Notes: generated by a model not told the origin, from the sequence alone. A DNA stretch of 64,000 nucleotides from CAVSUR01 sp963846005 (GCA_963846005.1 CAWJUH010000003.1:930001-994000); one strand, 5' to 3'; shown: positions 52,175-62,174, counted from the first letter of the stretch. Translations and numbers: made by a program.

Positions 52175-54118
52175 GTGACAGGCTCACTAGCCGGCGCGCT
52201 CCCGCCGTCGGCGACGGTCATGAGCACCACCAGTGCCGTCGGCATCCAGCATGCGGCCTGGCTGCTGCTGGCCTTCCCGCTGTTCGGCGCGGTCGTGCTG
52301 CTGCTCGGCGGCAGGCGCACTAACGCCTGGGGGCACTGGCTCGGCGTCGCGATGCCGGTCGCCGCCTTCGGCTACGGGGCCGTCGCCTTCTTCAACATGC
52401 TCAGCTACGCCGCACCGGACCGCAGCCACGATGTGAACCTGTTCACCTGGGTGCTGGTCGGCCGGTTCAACGTCAACATCGGCCTGCGGCTGGATCCGCT
52501 GTCGATCTGCTTCGTGCTGCTGATCACCGGGGTCGGCTCGCTGATCCACATCTTCTCCGTCGGGTACATGTCGCATGACCCGGAGCGGCGCCGGTTCTTC
52601 GGCTACATGAACCTGTTCCTGGCCGCGATGCTGCTGCTGGTGCTGGCCAATAACTACTTCGCCCTGTACGCCGGGTGGGAGGGCGTCGGCCTGGCCTCCT
52701 ACCTGCTGATCGGCTTCTGGCAGTACAAGAACTCCGCGGCGGTGGCGGCCAAGAAGGCGTTCATCGCCAACCGGGTCGGCGACGCCGGCCTGTCGCTGGC
52801 GATCATGCTGATGTTCGCCCAGTTCGGCACGGTCAACTTCACCGGAGTGTTCCGCTCGGTGCACGCGGCCAGCCCGGGCGTGGTCACCGCGATCGGGCTG
52901 CTGCTGCTGCTGGGCGCCTGCGGCAAGTCCGCGCAGCTGCCGCTGCAGTCCTGGCTGCTGGACGCGATGGAGGGCCCGACCCCCGTGTCGGCGCTGATCC
53001 ACGCGGCCACCATGGTGACCGCCGGGGTGTACCTGATCGTCCGGTCCGGGGCCATCTTCGACCTGAGCGCCGACGCCCGGCTGGCCGTGGCCATCGTCGG
53101 TGCGGCCACCCTGCTGTTCGGCGGGATCATCGGCTCGGCCAAGGACGACATCAAGAAGGCGCTGGCCGGCTCCACGATGAGCCAGATCGGCTACATGTTC
53201 CTGGCCGCCGGGGTGGGCCCCGCGGGCTACCCGTTCGCGATCGCGCTGCTGCTCGCGCACGGTTTCTACAAGGCCGGGCTGTTCCTCGACGCCGGCTCGA
53301 TCATGCACGCGATGAAGGACGAGGTGAACATGCGCCGCTTCGGCGGCCTGCTCGCGGTCCTGCCGGTCAGCTTCACCACGTTCGTCGCCTGTTACCTGGC
53401 GATCATCGGCATCCCGCCGTTCTCCGGGTTCTTCGCGAAGGACACGGTGATCGACGCCGCCTACCACGACGGCGGCCTGACCGGCGCGATCGTCGGCACG
53501 GCCGCGCTGATCGGCGCGGGCATCACGTCCTTCTACATGACCCGCATGCTGTTCATGACCTGGTTCGGCCGCCGCCGCTGGGCCGACGACGCCCATCCGC
53601 ACGAGGCGCCCCCGATCATGACCGGCCCGGTGATAGTACTGGCCATCGGCGCCCTGGGGTTCGGCGCATTCGAGGTCCTCGGCGACCGGCTGGCCCGGTT
53701 CCTCGGCCCGGTGACCGGGTACATCCCGCCCGAGCCGTCGGTATTCACCCTGGCTGGCGGCATCGCGCTGCTCCTCGCCGTGATGTTCGGGGCGCTCGCC
53801 TGGCTGCTGTTCGAGCGGCGGCCGGTGCCGGAGACGGCCCCGGCGGCCGGGCTCGCAGTCACCGCAGCCCGCAAGGACCTGTACGGCGACGCCATCAACG
53901 AGTCGCTGCTGATGCGGCCCGGCCAGTGGCTGACCCGGCTGTCGGTCTACTTCGACAACCGCGGCGTGGACGGCCTGGTCAACACGGTCGCGGCCACCCT
54001 CGGCGGGTCGTCGGGACGGCTGCGCCGGATGCAGAGCGGCTTCGTCCGGTCGTATGCACTGTCCATGTTCGTCGGCGCCGTGCTGCTGGTCGGCGCGCTG
54101 CTGCTGGTAAGGCTCTAG
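52175..54118 (+). CDS. nuoL: NADH-quinone oxidoreductase subunit L
   Basis: 647 aa antiporter-like distal subunit with about 16 transmembrane segments and the lateral helix near the C terminus. Signatures: NYFALYAGWEGVGLASYLLIGFW with the key Glu (~160-182), KSAQLPLQSWLLDAMEGPTPVSALIHAATMV (~250-280) with proton-path Lys and His, and LLLAHGFYKAGLFLDAGS (~358-375). GTG at 52175 has GAGAGG upstream; a 91-nt gap separates it from nuoK. Confidence 0.97.
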   Translation: MTGSLAGALPPSATVMSTTSAVGIQHAAWLLLAFPLFGAVVLLLGGRRTNAWGHWLGVAMPVAAFGYGAVAFFNMLSYAAPDRSHDVNLFTWVLVGRFNVNIGLRLDPLSICFVLLITGVGSLIHIFSVGYMSHDPERRRFFGYMNLFLAAMLLLVLANNYFALYAGWEGVGLASYLLIGFWQYKNSAAVAAKKAFIANRVGDAGLSLAIMLMFAQFGTVNFTGVFRSVHAASPGVVTAIGLLLLLGACGKSAQLPLQSWLLDAMEGPTPVSALIHAATMVTAGVYLIVRSGAIFDLSADARLAVAIVGAATLLFGGIIGSAKDDIKKALAGSTMSQIGYMFLAAGVGPAGYPFAIALLLAHGFYKAGLFLDAGSIMHAMKDEVNMRRFGGLLAVLPVSFTTFVACYLAIIGIPPFSGFFAKDTVIDAAYHDGGLTGAIVGTAALIGAGITSFYMTRMLFMTWFGRRRWADDAHPHEAPPIMTGPVIVLAIGALGFGAFEVLGDRLARFLGPVTGYIPPEPSVFTLAGGIALLLAVMFGALAWLLFERRPVPETAPAAGLAVTAARKDLYGDAINESLLMRPGQWLTRLSVYFDNRGVDGLVNTVAATLGGSSGRLRRMQSGFVRSYALSMFVGAVLLVGALLLVRL

Positions 54119-54134
54119 TGAGGCTGCGGATCAG

Positions 54135-55787
54135 ATGAGCACATTTCCCTGGCTGACGGTGGCGGGCGTGGTCCCGCTGGCCGGCGCGCTGGCGATCTCG
54201 CTGACCCCGGGCCGGTCGGCGCCCGGCGGCGCGGCCGACCGGGCCGCCCGCGACCTGCTGGTCAAGCGGATCGCGCTGGTCACCTCGGTGGTCACGCTCG
54301 GCGTCGTGATCGCGATGGCGCTGCAGTTCAAGGCGAACTCGGCCCAGCCCTTCCAGTTCACCCAGAGCTATCAGTGGATCCCGCAGTTCGGCGTGCACTA
54401 CGCGGTCGGCGTGGACGGCATCGCGCTGGTGCTGATCCTGATGTCGGTGATCTTGATGCCGGTGGTGGTGCTGGCGTCCTGGAACGACGTCGAGGGCGCC
54501 CAGAACCCGGCCGGGGAGGCGCCCGCCCGGCGCAGCGCGAAGACCTACTTCGCGCTGATGCTGGTGCTGGAGACCATGATGATCGGGGTCTTCGCCGCCA
54601 CCGACGTGTTCCTGTTCTACGTGTTCTTCGAGGCCATGCTGATCCCGATGTACTTCATGATCGGCAGCTTCGGGGTCGGCCAGCGGCAGTACGCGGCGGT
54701 CAAGTTCCTGCTCTACAGCCTGTTCGGCGGGCTGCTCATGCTGGTAGCGGTGATCGCGCTGTACGTGTACTCCGCCCGCGGCGGGCACGGCGGCACGTTC
54801 CTGTTCACCTCGCTCACCCACATCGCGCTCAGCCCGACCGTGCAGAAGTGGCTGTTCCTCGGCTTCTTCGCCGCCTTCGCGATCAAGGCGCCGCTGTGGC
54901 CGTTCCACACCTGGCTGCCCGACGCGGCCACCGCCGCCCAGCCTGGCGCCGCGGTGCTGCTGGTCGGCGTGCTGGACAAGGTGGGCACCTTCGGCATGAT
55001 CCGGTACTGCCTGGAGCTGTTCCCCGCCGCCGCGCACTACTTCCGGGTGCTGATCATCGCGTTGTCGGTGGCCGGCGTGCTGTACGGCGCGGTGGTCGCG
55101 ATCGGGCAGCGGGACATCAAGCGGCTGATCGCCTACACCTCGATCTCGCACATGGGCCTGATGACGCTCGGCATCTTCGTGATGACCACCCAGGGCCAGA
55201 CCGGGTCCACCTTCTACATGGTCAACCACGGCTTCGCCACCGGCGCGCTGTTCATCCTGGCCGGCTTCATGATGGCCCGCCGCCGCTCGTCCCAGATCGC
55301 CGACTACGGCGGAGTGCAGAAGGTCGCGCCGGTGCTGGCCGGGATGTTCCTCATCGCCGGCCTGGCCGGGCTGGCGCTGCCCGGGCTGTCCACGTTCGTC
55401 AGCGAGTTCCTGGTGCTGATCGGCACCTTCACCCGGTACGAGGTGGCCGCCGTGCTCGCCACCGTCGGCATCATCCTGGCCGCCATCTACATCCTGTGGA
55501 TGTACCAGCGGACCATGACCGGCCCGGTGCGCGACGAGGTGGCGGCGATGCCGGACCTGAGGGCCCGCGAGCTGTGGGCCATCGGCCCGCTGATCGCCCT
55601 GATCATCGTGCTCGGGGTCTACCCGCGGCCGGTGCTGAACATCATCAACCCCGCGGTCGCCCGCACCATGACCGGGGTGCACGCCCGGGACCCGGTGCCG
55701 CCGCACCCCGCCGCCCGCGCCGCCGTGACCACCTCCGATACCACCGGGGCGGCTCTGGCCAGGCCCGGCCGAAGGAGCTCGCCATGA
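54135..55787 (+). CDS. nuoM: NADH-quinone oxidoreductase subunit M
   Basis: 550 aa antiporter-like subunit with about 14 transmembrane segments. Signatures: FYVFFEAMLIPMYFMIG with the conserved Glu (~162-178), KAPLWPFHTWLPDAATAAQPGAAVLL (~253-278), IAYTSISHMGLMTLGIF (~333-349). The C-terminal Thr/Ala/Arg tail ends in a TGA that overlaps the nuoN ATG. Confidence 0.97.
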   Translation: MSTFPWLTVAGVVPLAGALAISLTPGRSAPGGAADRAARDLLVKRIALVTSVVTLGVVIAMALQFKANSAQPFQFTQSYQWIPQFGVHYAVGVDGIALVLILMSVILMPVVVLASWNDVEGAQNPAGEAPARRSAKTYFALMLVLETMMIGVFAATDVFLFYVFFEAMLIPMYFMIGSFGVGQRQYAAVKFLLYSLFGGLLMLVAVIALYVYSARGGHGGTFLFTSLTHIALSPTVQKWLFLGFFAAFAIKAPLWPFHTWLPDAATAAQPGAAVLLVGVLDKVGTFGMIRYCLELFPAAAHYFRVLIIALSVAGVLYGAVVAIGQRDIKRLIAYTSISHMGLMTLGIFVMTTQGQTGSTFYMVNHGFATGALFILAGFMMARRRSSQIADYGGVQKVAPVLAGMFLIAGLAGLALPGLSTFVSEFLVLIGTFTRYEVAAVLATVGIILAAIYILWMYQRTMTGPVRDEVAAMPDLRARELWAIGPLIALIIVLGVYPRPVLNIINPAVARTMTGVHARDPVPPHPAARAAVTTSDTTGAALARPGRRSSP

Positions 55788-57370
55788 CCGGGTCCGTGGC
55801 GGCGCTCGCGCCGGCCTTCCACCCGCCGCAGATCCAGTACGGTCAGCTGTCGCCCATGCTGCTGGTGTTCGCGGCGGCCATCGTCGGCGTGCTGGTCGAG
55901 GCGTTCGCGCCGCGGCCGATGCGCCGGCCGCTGCACCTGGCGGTGACGCTCGGCGGGCTGGCGGCGGCGTTCGTGCTGACCGTGTTCGTGGCCGCGGACT
56001 CCAGCCTGTTCGGCCACGGCAGCCCGGGCCGGATCGCCGCCGAGGGCGCCGTCGGAGTCGACCGGCCGACGCTGTTCATCCAGGGCACCATCCTGGTGCT
56101 GGCCTTCGTCAGCGTGCTGCTGATTGCTGAGTCGTCGCACGAGGTCAGCGCGTTCACCGCCCAGGCCGCCGCGGTGCCGGGCAGCGCCGAGGAGCGCGAG
56201 GGCCTGCTCGCGGGCATCAGCCACACCGAGGTCTACCCGCTGACCCTGTTCGCGGTCGGCGGCATGCTGCTGTTCCCGGCCGCCAACGACCTGCTGACCA
56301 TGTTCGTGGCGCTGGAAGTGCTGTCGCTGCCGCTGTACCTGCTGTGCGGGCTGGCCCGGCGCCGCCGCCTGCTGTCGCAGGAGGCGGCGATGAAGTACTT
56401 CCTGCTCGGCTCGTTCTCCTCGGCGTTCTTCCTGTTCGGCGTGGCCATGCTGTACGGCTACTCCGGCTCGGTGCAGCTGTCGGCGATCGCCACGGCGGCC
56501 TCGACCAACACCGCCGCCACCACGCTGCTGTACGCCGGGCTCGCGCTGCTCGGCCTCGGGCTGCTGTTCAAGATCGGCGCGGTGCCGTTCCACAGCTGGA
56601 AGCCCGACGTCTACCAGGGCGCGCCCACCCCGGTGACCGCGCTGATGGCCTCCTGCACGCTGGTGTCGGCGTTCGGCGCGCTGCTGCGGGTGTTCTACGT
56701 GGCCTTCGGCCAGCTGACCTGGACCTGGCGGCCGGCCATGTGGGGGGTGGCCATCCTCACCATGCTGGTCGGCTCGGTCATCGCCATCACCCAGACGGAC
56801 GTGAAGCGGCTGCTGGCCTACTCCTCGATCGCGCAGGCCGGCTACATCCTGACCGGGGTGGTCGCCGCCAACACCGCGGGCCTGTCGGGCAGCATGTTCT
56901 ACCTGGCCGGGTACGGGTTCGCCACCATCGGCGCGTTCGCGATCGTGACCCTGGTCCGGGACCAGGCCGGCGAGGCCGCGCACCTGTCCCGGTGGGCCGG
57001 CCTCGGCCGCCGCTCGCCGCTGGTGGCCGGGGTGTTCGCCCTGTTCCTGATCGCGTTCGCGGGCATCCCGCTGACCAGCGGCTTCACCGGCAAGTTCGCG
57101 GTGTTCCAGGCGGCCATCTCCGGCGGCGCGCTGCCGCTGGTCATCATCGGCGTGATCAGCAGCGCGATCCTGGCGTTCCCCTACGTCCGGGTGATCGTGC
57201 TGATGTTCTTCAGCGAGCCTGCCCCCGACGGGCCGTCGGTGGTGCGCCCGAGCCCGCTCACCGCCCTGGCGGTCGCGGTCGGCGCGGCCGCGACGCTGGT
57301 GCTCGGCATCGTGCCGCAGCCGCTGCTGAGCCTGGCCCACCACGCGGCGGCCCAGCTGTTCGTGCGCTGA
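55784..57370 (+). CDS. nuoN: NADH-quinone oxidoreductase subunit N
   Basis: 528 aa antiporter-like subunit with about 14 transmembrane segments. Signatures: LTMFVALEVLSLPLYLLCGL (~172-191) with the functional Glu, KIGAVPFHSWKPDVYQGAPTPVTAL (~263-287), and RLLAYSSIAQAGYIL (~343-357). GAAGGAG precedes the ATG by 5 nt. Last gene of the nuo set. Confidence 0.97.
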   Translation: MTGSVAALAPAFHPPQIQYGQLSPMLLVFAAAIVGVLVEAFAPRPMRRPLHLAVTLGGLAAAFVLTVFVAADSSLFGHGSPGRIAAEGAVGVDRPTLFIQGTILVLAFVSVLLIAESSHEVSAFTAQAAAVPGSAEEREGLLAGISHTEVYPLTLFAVGGMLLFPAANDLLTMFVALEVLSLPLYLLCGLARRRRLLSQEAAMKYFLLGSFSSAFFLFGVAMLYGYSGSVQLSAIATAASTNTAATTLLYAGLALLGLGLLFKIGAVPFHSWKPDVYQGAPTPVTALMASCTLVSAFGALLRVFYVAFGQLTWTWRPAMWGVAILTMLVGSVIAITQTDVKRLLAYSSIAQAGYILTGVVAANTAGLSGSMFYLAGYGFATIGAFAIVTLVRDQAGEAAHLSRWAGLGRRSPLVAGVFALFLIAFAGIPLTSGFTGKFAVFQAAISGGALPLVIIGVISSAILAFPYVRVIVLMFFSEPAPDGPSVVRPSPLTALAVAVGAAATLVLGIVPQPLLSLAHHAAAQLFVR

Positions 57371-57477
57371 CGGGCCAGCCCTCCGCGGCCGGCGGCCGGA
57401 TTGCCGTGGCTTGCACATATCGTGAAGATGAGCTCGGTGGCCTGCGTCGTCGCGACGGAGGAGATGAGGAGCCCTAG

Positions 57478-58470
57478 GTGAGTACCGCCCCGCCCATGGA
57501 GTTGTATGACACCGCGCTGACGGCGGCGATCACGGACGGCCTCGGGCTGGTCGAGCAGCGGCTGCAGGAGGCGTCCGCCTCCCAGAACAAGCTGCTCGCG
57601 CAGACCTCGGTGCACCTGATCGATGCGGGCGGCAAGCGGTTCCGGCCGACCCTCACGCTGCTCGCCGCCCGGTTCGGCGACTCCTCCGACCGGCGCATCG
57701 TGCCCGCCGCGGCCGCGATCGAGCTCACCCACCTGGCCACCCTCTACCACGACGACGTGATGGACGAGGCCGAGATCCGGCGCGGCCAGCCGAGCGCGAA
57801 CTCCAAGTGGACCAACACCGTCGCCATCCTCACCGGCGACTTCCTGTTCGCCCGGGCCTCGCAGCTGCTCGCCGACATCGGCACCGACGCGGTCCGGATC
57901 CAGGCCGACACCTTCACCCGGCTGGTCCGCGGGCAGATCGCCGAGACCGTCGGTCCGCAGCCCGGCGAGGACCCGCTGGCGCACTACCTGATGGTCGCGC
58001 AGGAGAAGACCGCGTCGCTGATCGGCACCGCCGGGCAGTTCGGCGCCCTGTTCGCCGGGGCGCCGGCGGAGGTGGTGGCGCGGGTCGAGTCGGCCTGCGA
58101 GGCCATCGGGGTCGCCTGGCAGCTGTCCGACGACATCCTGGACGTGGCCAGCGAGACCGACCAGTCCGGCAAGGCGCCGGGCACTGACCTGCGCGAGGGC
58201 GTGCAGAGCCTGCCGGTGCTGTACGCGCTGCGGTCGGGCCGGCCGCAGGACGCGCGGCTGCGCGAGCTGCTGGCCGCCGACCTGACCGACCCGGCCCTGC
58301 ACGCCGAGGCGCTCGGCCTGCTGCGCGCGCATCCGGCCATGGACGCGGCCCGGGCGGACGCCCGCGGCTGGGCGGACGCGGCCCGTGCGGACCTGCTCGC
58401 GCTGCCCGCCGGGCCGGCCAGGACCGCGCTGGAGGCGCTCTGCGACTTCGTCGTCCAGCGCACCGGGTAG
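57478..58470 (+). CDS. Polyprenyl diphosphate synthase
   Basis: Trans-prenyltransferase of 330 aa that elongates isoprenoid diphosphates, here probably for the menaquinone side chain. First Asp-rich motif LYHDDVMDEAEIRRG (~89-103), second DDILDVASETDQSGKAPGTDL (~217-237), and the N-terminal DAGGKRFRPTLTLLAA (~49-64) for IPP binding. The residues before the first motif are small, consistent with a medium or long chain product (heptaprenyl to nonaprenyl), which cannot be fixed here. GTG at 57478 follows GAGGAGATGAGGAGC. Confidence 0.94.
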   Translation: MSTAPPMELYDTALTAAITDGLGLVEQRLQEASASQNKLLAQTSVHLIDAGGKRFRPTLTLLAARFGDSSDRRIVPAAAAIELTHLATLYHDDVMDEAEIRRGQPSANSKWTNTVAILTGDFLFARASQLLADIGTDAVRIQADTFTRLVRGQIAETVGPQPGEDPLAHYLMVAQEKTASLIGTAGQFGALFAGAPAEVVARVESACEAIGVAWQLSDDILDVASETDQSGKAPGTDLREGVQSLPVLYALRSGRPQDARLRELLAADLTDPALHAEALGLLRAHPAMDAARADARGWADAARADLLALPAGPARTALEALCDFVVQRTG

Positions 58471-58527
58471 CGCTCGCACCACAGGCGGGGTCCGCACCGC
58501 GGGGCCGCCCCGCTACCCTGACGGCAG

Positions 58528-59376
58528 ATGAGAACTGCCGGGCGCATTGCGAACACAGCGGCCTCCGCCGGTGACGGCACGGCTGGTACGCCGGCCAGCG
58601 ACGCGCCGCGGGACAGCGATTACGTCCAGTCACTGGACCGCGGGCTCGCGGTCATCCGGGCGTTCGGCCCGGACCGGGAGCGGCTCAGCCTCAGCGACGT
58701 CGCCCGGGCCACCGGGCTGACCAGGGCGGCGGCGAGGCGATTCCTGCTGACCCTGGTCAAGCTCGGCTACGTGCGCAGCAACGGCCGGGAGTTCTCGCTG
58801 CGGCCGAGGATCCTCGAGCTGGGCTACGCCTACCTGTCCGGGCTGACTTTGCCCGAGGTCGCCGCCCCGCACATGGAGGAGCTGGTCGCCCAGCTGCACG
58901 AGTCGTCGTCCATCTCGGTGCTCGACGGCGAGCAGATCGTGTACGTGGCCCGGGTGCCGACCAAGCGCATCATGACCGTGGCTATCTCGGTCGGCACCCG
59001 CTTCCCGGCCTACGCAACCTCGATGGGCCGGGTTCTGCTGGCCGCGATGCCGCCCGCTGAGCTGGACCGCTACCTGGACGGCGTATCGCTGCAGCCCTTC
59101 ACCGCCCGGACGGTCACCGACCCGTGGCGGCTCCGGGACGTCCTGGCCGAGGTGGCCCGGCAGGGCTACGCGATCGTGGACCAGGAGCTGGAGGAGGGGC
59201 TGCGGGCGGTGGCCGCCCCGATCCGCGGCGCCGCCGATGTGGGCATGGCCGCCATCAACGTGTCGGCGCACGCCAGCCGGGTCAGCATGGCCGCGATGCG
59301 GGACGAAATCGTGCCCGTGCTGTTGCGCACGGCCGGGCAGATCGAGGCCGACCTGCGGGCGCTCGGCCCAGCCTGA
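58528..59376 (+). CDS. IclR-family transcriptional regulator (PcaR/PobR-like)
   Basis: 282 aa. A ~28-residue leader is followed by the IclR winged helix (~32-90; VQSLDRGLAVIRAFG and LSDVARATGLTRAAARRFLLTL) and the effector domain (~105-275; MEELVAQLHESSSISVLDGEQIVYVARVPTKRIM, YATSMGRVLLAAM, EEGLRAVAAPI). The arrangement resembles regulators of aromatic-acid catabolism, but no such genes lie beside it, so the ligand is unknown. It stands alone between the polyprenyl synthase and msrA. Confidence 0.92.
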   Translation: MRTAGRIANTAASAGDGTAGTPASDAPRDSDYVQSLDRGLAVIRAFGPDRERLSLSDVARATGLTRAAARRFLLTLVKLGYVRSNGREFSLRPRILELGYAYLSGLTLPEVAAPHMEELVAQLHESSSISVLDGEQIVYVARVPTKRIMTVAISVGTRFPAYATSMGRVLLAAMPPAELDRYLDGVSLQPFTARTVTDPWRLRDVLAEVARQGYAIVDQELEEGLRAVAAPIRGAADVGMAAINVSAHASRVSMAAMRDEIVPVLLRTAGQIEADLRALGPA

Positions 59377-59549
59377 CGACCGGCCCAGCGCCCGAGGTCT
59401 TGCCCGGATCAGCCCGCGCACATCGGCGCTGGCCGGACGCGCGGCTGTTTCCCGTCGGCTACTGGCTGCAGCCGGCCGCGGAGCGGCGGGGGAACGAGGC
59501 CGGCCCGGTTGTTGACGCCGGTGTCACTCGACCATGAGGAGGCGCCGGG

Positions 59550-60236
59550 GTGCGCATTTTCGGACTGCACAAGTCGCAAATGGTCTCGGCGGACGAGGCG
59601 CTGCCCGGCCGGTCCGAGCCGATGCCCGTACCCGAGCGGCACGCGGTGCTCGGCACGCCGCTGCGGCCGCCCTATCCCGATGGCGCGATGGTCGCCGAGT
59701 TCGCGCTCGGCTGCTTCTGGGGCGCCGAGAAGACCTTCTGGCAGACCCCCGGGGTGATCTCCACCTCGGTCGGCTACGAGGGCGGCTTCACCCCGAACCC
59801 GGCCTACGAGGAAGTGTGCAGCGGGCGCACCGGCCACGCCGAGGCCGTGCGGGTGGTCTTCGACGCGGCGAAGGTTTCCTACCCTGAGCTGCTGCGGGTG
59901 TTCTGGGAGGCACACGACCCGACGCAGGGCATGCGCCAGGGCAACGACGTCGGCAGCCAGTACCGGTCGGCGATCTTCTACGCCTCGCCGCAGCAGCAGG
60001 CCGAGGCGGAGCAGTCCAGGGCCATGTACCAGCAGCAGCTGACCGAGGCCGGGTACGGCCAGATCAGCACCGAGATCGTCCCGGCCGGCGAGTTCTACTT
60101 CGCCGAGGACTATCACCAGCAGTACCTGCACAAGGTGCCGGGCGGCTACTGCCCCGACCACGGCACCGGCGTGTCCTGCCCGATCGGGCTGATGCCCGCC
60201 AGCCGGCCTGCGCAGGCGGCGCAACCGGAGGCCTGA
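59550..60236 (+). CDS. msrA: Peptide methionine-S-sulfoxide reductase A
   Basis: 228 aa; repairs Met-S-sulfoxide in proteins. The catalytic Cys is in FALGCFWGAEKTFW (~51-64), with GVISTSVGYEGGFTPNPAYEEVCSGRTGHAE and DVGSQYRSAIFY as family blocks, and resolving Cys residues in GGYCPDHGTGVSCPIG near the C terminus. GAGGAGG precedes the GTG start by 8 nt. A ~45-residue N-terminal extension is typical of actinobacterial forms. Confidence 0.96.
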   Translation: MRIFGLHKSQMVSADEALPGRSEPMPVPERHAVLGTPLRPPYPDGAMVAEFALGCFWGAEKTFWQTPGVISTSVGYEGGFTPNPAYEEVCSGRTGHAEAVRVVFDAAKVSYPELLRVFWEAHDPTQGMRQGNDVGSQYRSAIFYASPQQQAEAEQSRAMYQQQLTEAGYGQISTEIVPAGEFYFAEDYHQQYLHKVPGGYCPDHGTGVSCPIGLMPASRPAQAAQPEA

Positions 60237-60269
60237 GCAGGAGAGGACCGCGGGCCTGGGGGCGGCCGG

Positions 60270-61049
60270 TCAGGCCGTCAGGCTAAACAGCACGTAGCCG
60301 TAGCTGAGGCCGGTCGCGGCCGGGCGGGCGGCCAGCCACTCCGCCGCCGCCCGGGCGGGTACCTCGATGCGCAGCACCGCCTCCAGGTCGGCCCGGCGGG
60401 CGAAGCGCAGCTCCGAGCGGACCTCGTGCCGCCGGGCACCCCGGTCCCGCCACCAGGCATCCACCTCCTGCGCGATCTGCCGCGGCGGCCGCGGCGCGGC
60501 CGCCGCCAGCAGCCGGGCGAACTCGCCCCACCGGTAGTCGTTGTCCACCGCGACCAGCGTCCCGCCGGGCCGCAGCACCCGCAGCACCTCGGCCACCCCG
60601 GCCTCGGAGCCGGGGCCGAAGAAGTAGGCGAACCGGGCGTGCGCGACGTCGGCGGACCGGGACGGCAGGCCGGTCTGCTCGGCCGAGCCGGCCAGCACCG
60701 ACACGTTCGCCAGCCCGGCGGCCCGGGCGGCGGCCCGGGCCGCCAGCCCGGGATCGGGCTCCACGCCGGTCACCTGGCGGGCCTCGCGGGCATACCCGGG
60801 CAGCCAGTAGCCGGTGCCGCAGCCGATGTCGGCCAGGCTGCGCCCGGCCCACGGGGCCAGCGCGCGCATGGCCGCCAGCACGTGCCCGGCCCGGTCCACG
60901 GCCTGGTTCTCCAGCTCGTAAGTCTCCGGGCTGCCGCCGATGTTCGGCGCGAACCGCCAGTCGGGAAACTGGGCCCGGGCCGCCGCCCGGTCCGGCGGGC
61001 CCGGCGCGCCCGGTTCGCCCGGCGGGCCCGCGGCCCGGTCAGCGCTCAC
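60270..61049 (-). CDS. SAM-dependent methyltransferase, class I
   Basis: 259 aa. SAM-binding motif I SLADIGCGTGYWLPGYA (~70-86), motif II VTGVEPDPGLAARA, and motif post-I VLRVLRPGGTLVAVDND (~155-171), followed by a small C-terminal domain. The substrate is unknown. It lies convergent to msrA and 10 nt downstream of the serine hydrolase, probably in the same transcript as that gene. Confidence 0.85.
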   Translation of the reverse strand: MSADRAAGPPGEPGAPGPPDRAAARAQFPDWRFAPNIGGSPETYELENQAVDRAGHVLAAMRALAPWAGRSLADIGCGTGYWLPGYAREARQVTGVEPDPGLAARAAARAAGLANVSVLAGSAEQTGLPSRSADVAHARFAYFFGPGSEAGVAEVLRVLRPGGTLVAVDNDYRWGEFARLLAAAAPRPPRQIAQEVDAWWRDRGARRHEVRSELRFARRADLEAVLRIEVPARAAAEWLAARPAATGLSYGYVLFSLTA

Positions 61050-61059
61050 CCGGGCATCC

Positions 61060-62058
61060 TCAGCCGAGGCGGTGGTTGATGACCCGGGCGGCGGCCTGGA
61101 TCGTGGCGACGCCGTAGGCCATGGTCGGGTTGTTCTTGGTCAGCACCACGATCATGTAGCTGGTGTGCGGCCGGGAGAAGATGCCGAGGCTGTTGATGCG
61201 CCAGCCGTAGCTGGGCAGCGGCAGCCAGCCGTTCTTCACGTGCACCACCACTCCGGGCCGGACGCCGGCCGGGGTGCCCCAGCGCTGGCCCGGGATCACC
61301 CGCGCCATCAGCCGGCGGATGTAGGCCCGGGCCGGCCTGCTCAGCACGGGGCCGGCGCTGGTGAGCACCCTGAGCAACCGCAGCTCGTCCTGCGCGGTGA
61401 TCTGGGTCAGGCCCCAGTAGCCGCCCGGGCCGAGCACGGTGTGGCGCATCCGGGCCAGGTACAGGAAGCGCCGCAGGGCCCGGCGGCCGTCCTGCGCCCA
61501 CAACGCGGAGGCGGCGGTGTTGCTGGACTCGGTGATCATCTGCGCGGCCAGCCCGGCCTGGGCCGGGCTCAGCCGCCGGTGCCCGGCCTGCAGCTTGCGC
61601 AGCAGGGCGGCCAGGATCGTGACCTTGACCACGCTGGCCGAGTAGAAGTGCCGCCGCCGGTGCAGCGCGCAGCTGATGCCGGTGCGCTGGTCGGCCAGCG
61701 CGAGGCCGACGATCGACATCCGCCCGCGCAGCGCGGCAGTGATCCGGCGGGCCAGCCGCCGGGCCAGGACCGGATGCCGGCGGCCGCGCGAGCGGCAGCG
61801 GACGGTGCCGGCCGGGCGCCCGGGGCGCAGCCCGGCGCGGATCTGCGCCCGGGACAGCGGCCGCCACCCCGAGGGAGCCCGCCGGCCCGGCGGCGACGGA
61901 AGCCCGGCGGCGTGGCCGGCCGTGCCGGGGCGGGTCACGGCCGCGCTGGCCGCAACCGGCCCGGCCGCGGCGGGCGCGGTGGCCGCTAAGGCCGGGACCG
62001 CCAGCGCCGCGGTCAGCAAGAGGGCCACGCCCACGCGCGGCAGCGGCGAGATGCCCAT
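61060..62058 (-). CDS. Secreted class A beta-lactamase-like serine hydrolase
   Basis: 332 aa from ATG 62058 (GGAACGG 6 nt upstream); a GTG at 62091 is the alternative. A signal peptide (MGISPLPRVGVALLLTAALAVPALA) precedes a Pro/Arg-rich spacer and the transpeptidase-like domain. Active-site motifs: YSASVVKV (SxxK, ~137-144), TESSNTAAS (SxN, ~168-176) and VKNGWLPL, where KNG replaces the usual KTG/KSG. Such proteins can be penicillin-binding-protein-like or beta-lactamase-like; the changed KTG motif argues against efficient beta-lactamase activity. Confidence 0.8.
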   Translation of the reverse strand: MGISPLPRVGVALLLTAALAVPALAATAPAAAGPVAASAAVTRPGTAGHAAGLPSPPGRRAPSGWRPLSRAQIRAGLRPGRPAGTVRCRSRGRRHPVLARRLARRITAALRGRMSIVGLALADQRTGISCALHRRRHFYSASVVKVTILAALLRKLQAGHRRLSPAQAGLAAQMITESSNTAASALWAQDGRRALRRFLYLARMRHTVLGPGGYWGLTQITAQDELRLLRVLTSAGPVLSRPARAYIRRLMARVIPGQRWGTPAGVRPGVVVHVKNGWLPLPSYGWRINSLGIFSRPHTSYMIVVLTKNNPTMAYGVATIQAAARVINHRLG

Positions 62059-62174
62059 GGTGTCCGTTCCGGAGAGCGTCGTGCCGCGCACGCGGCGGAT
62101 CAGGGGTGACCTGCGGCGCTGGCCGCCGCGGCAGAACCTTAACCCTGCCGGGTGGGCTTATGCGGGAGCCTGGC

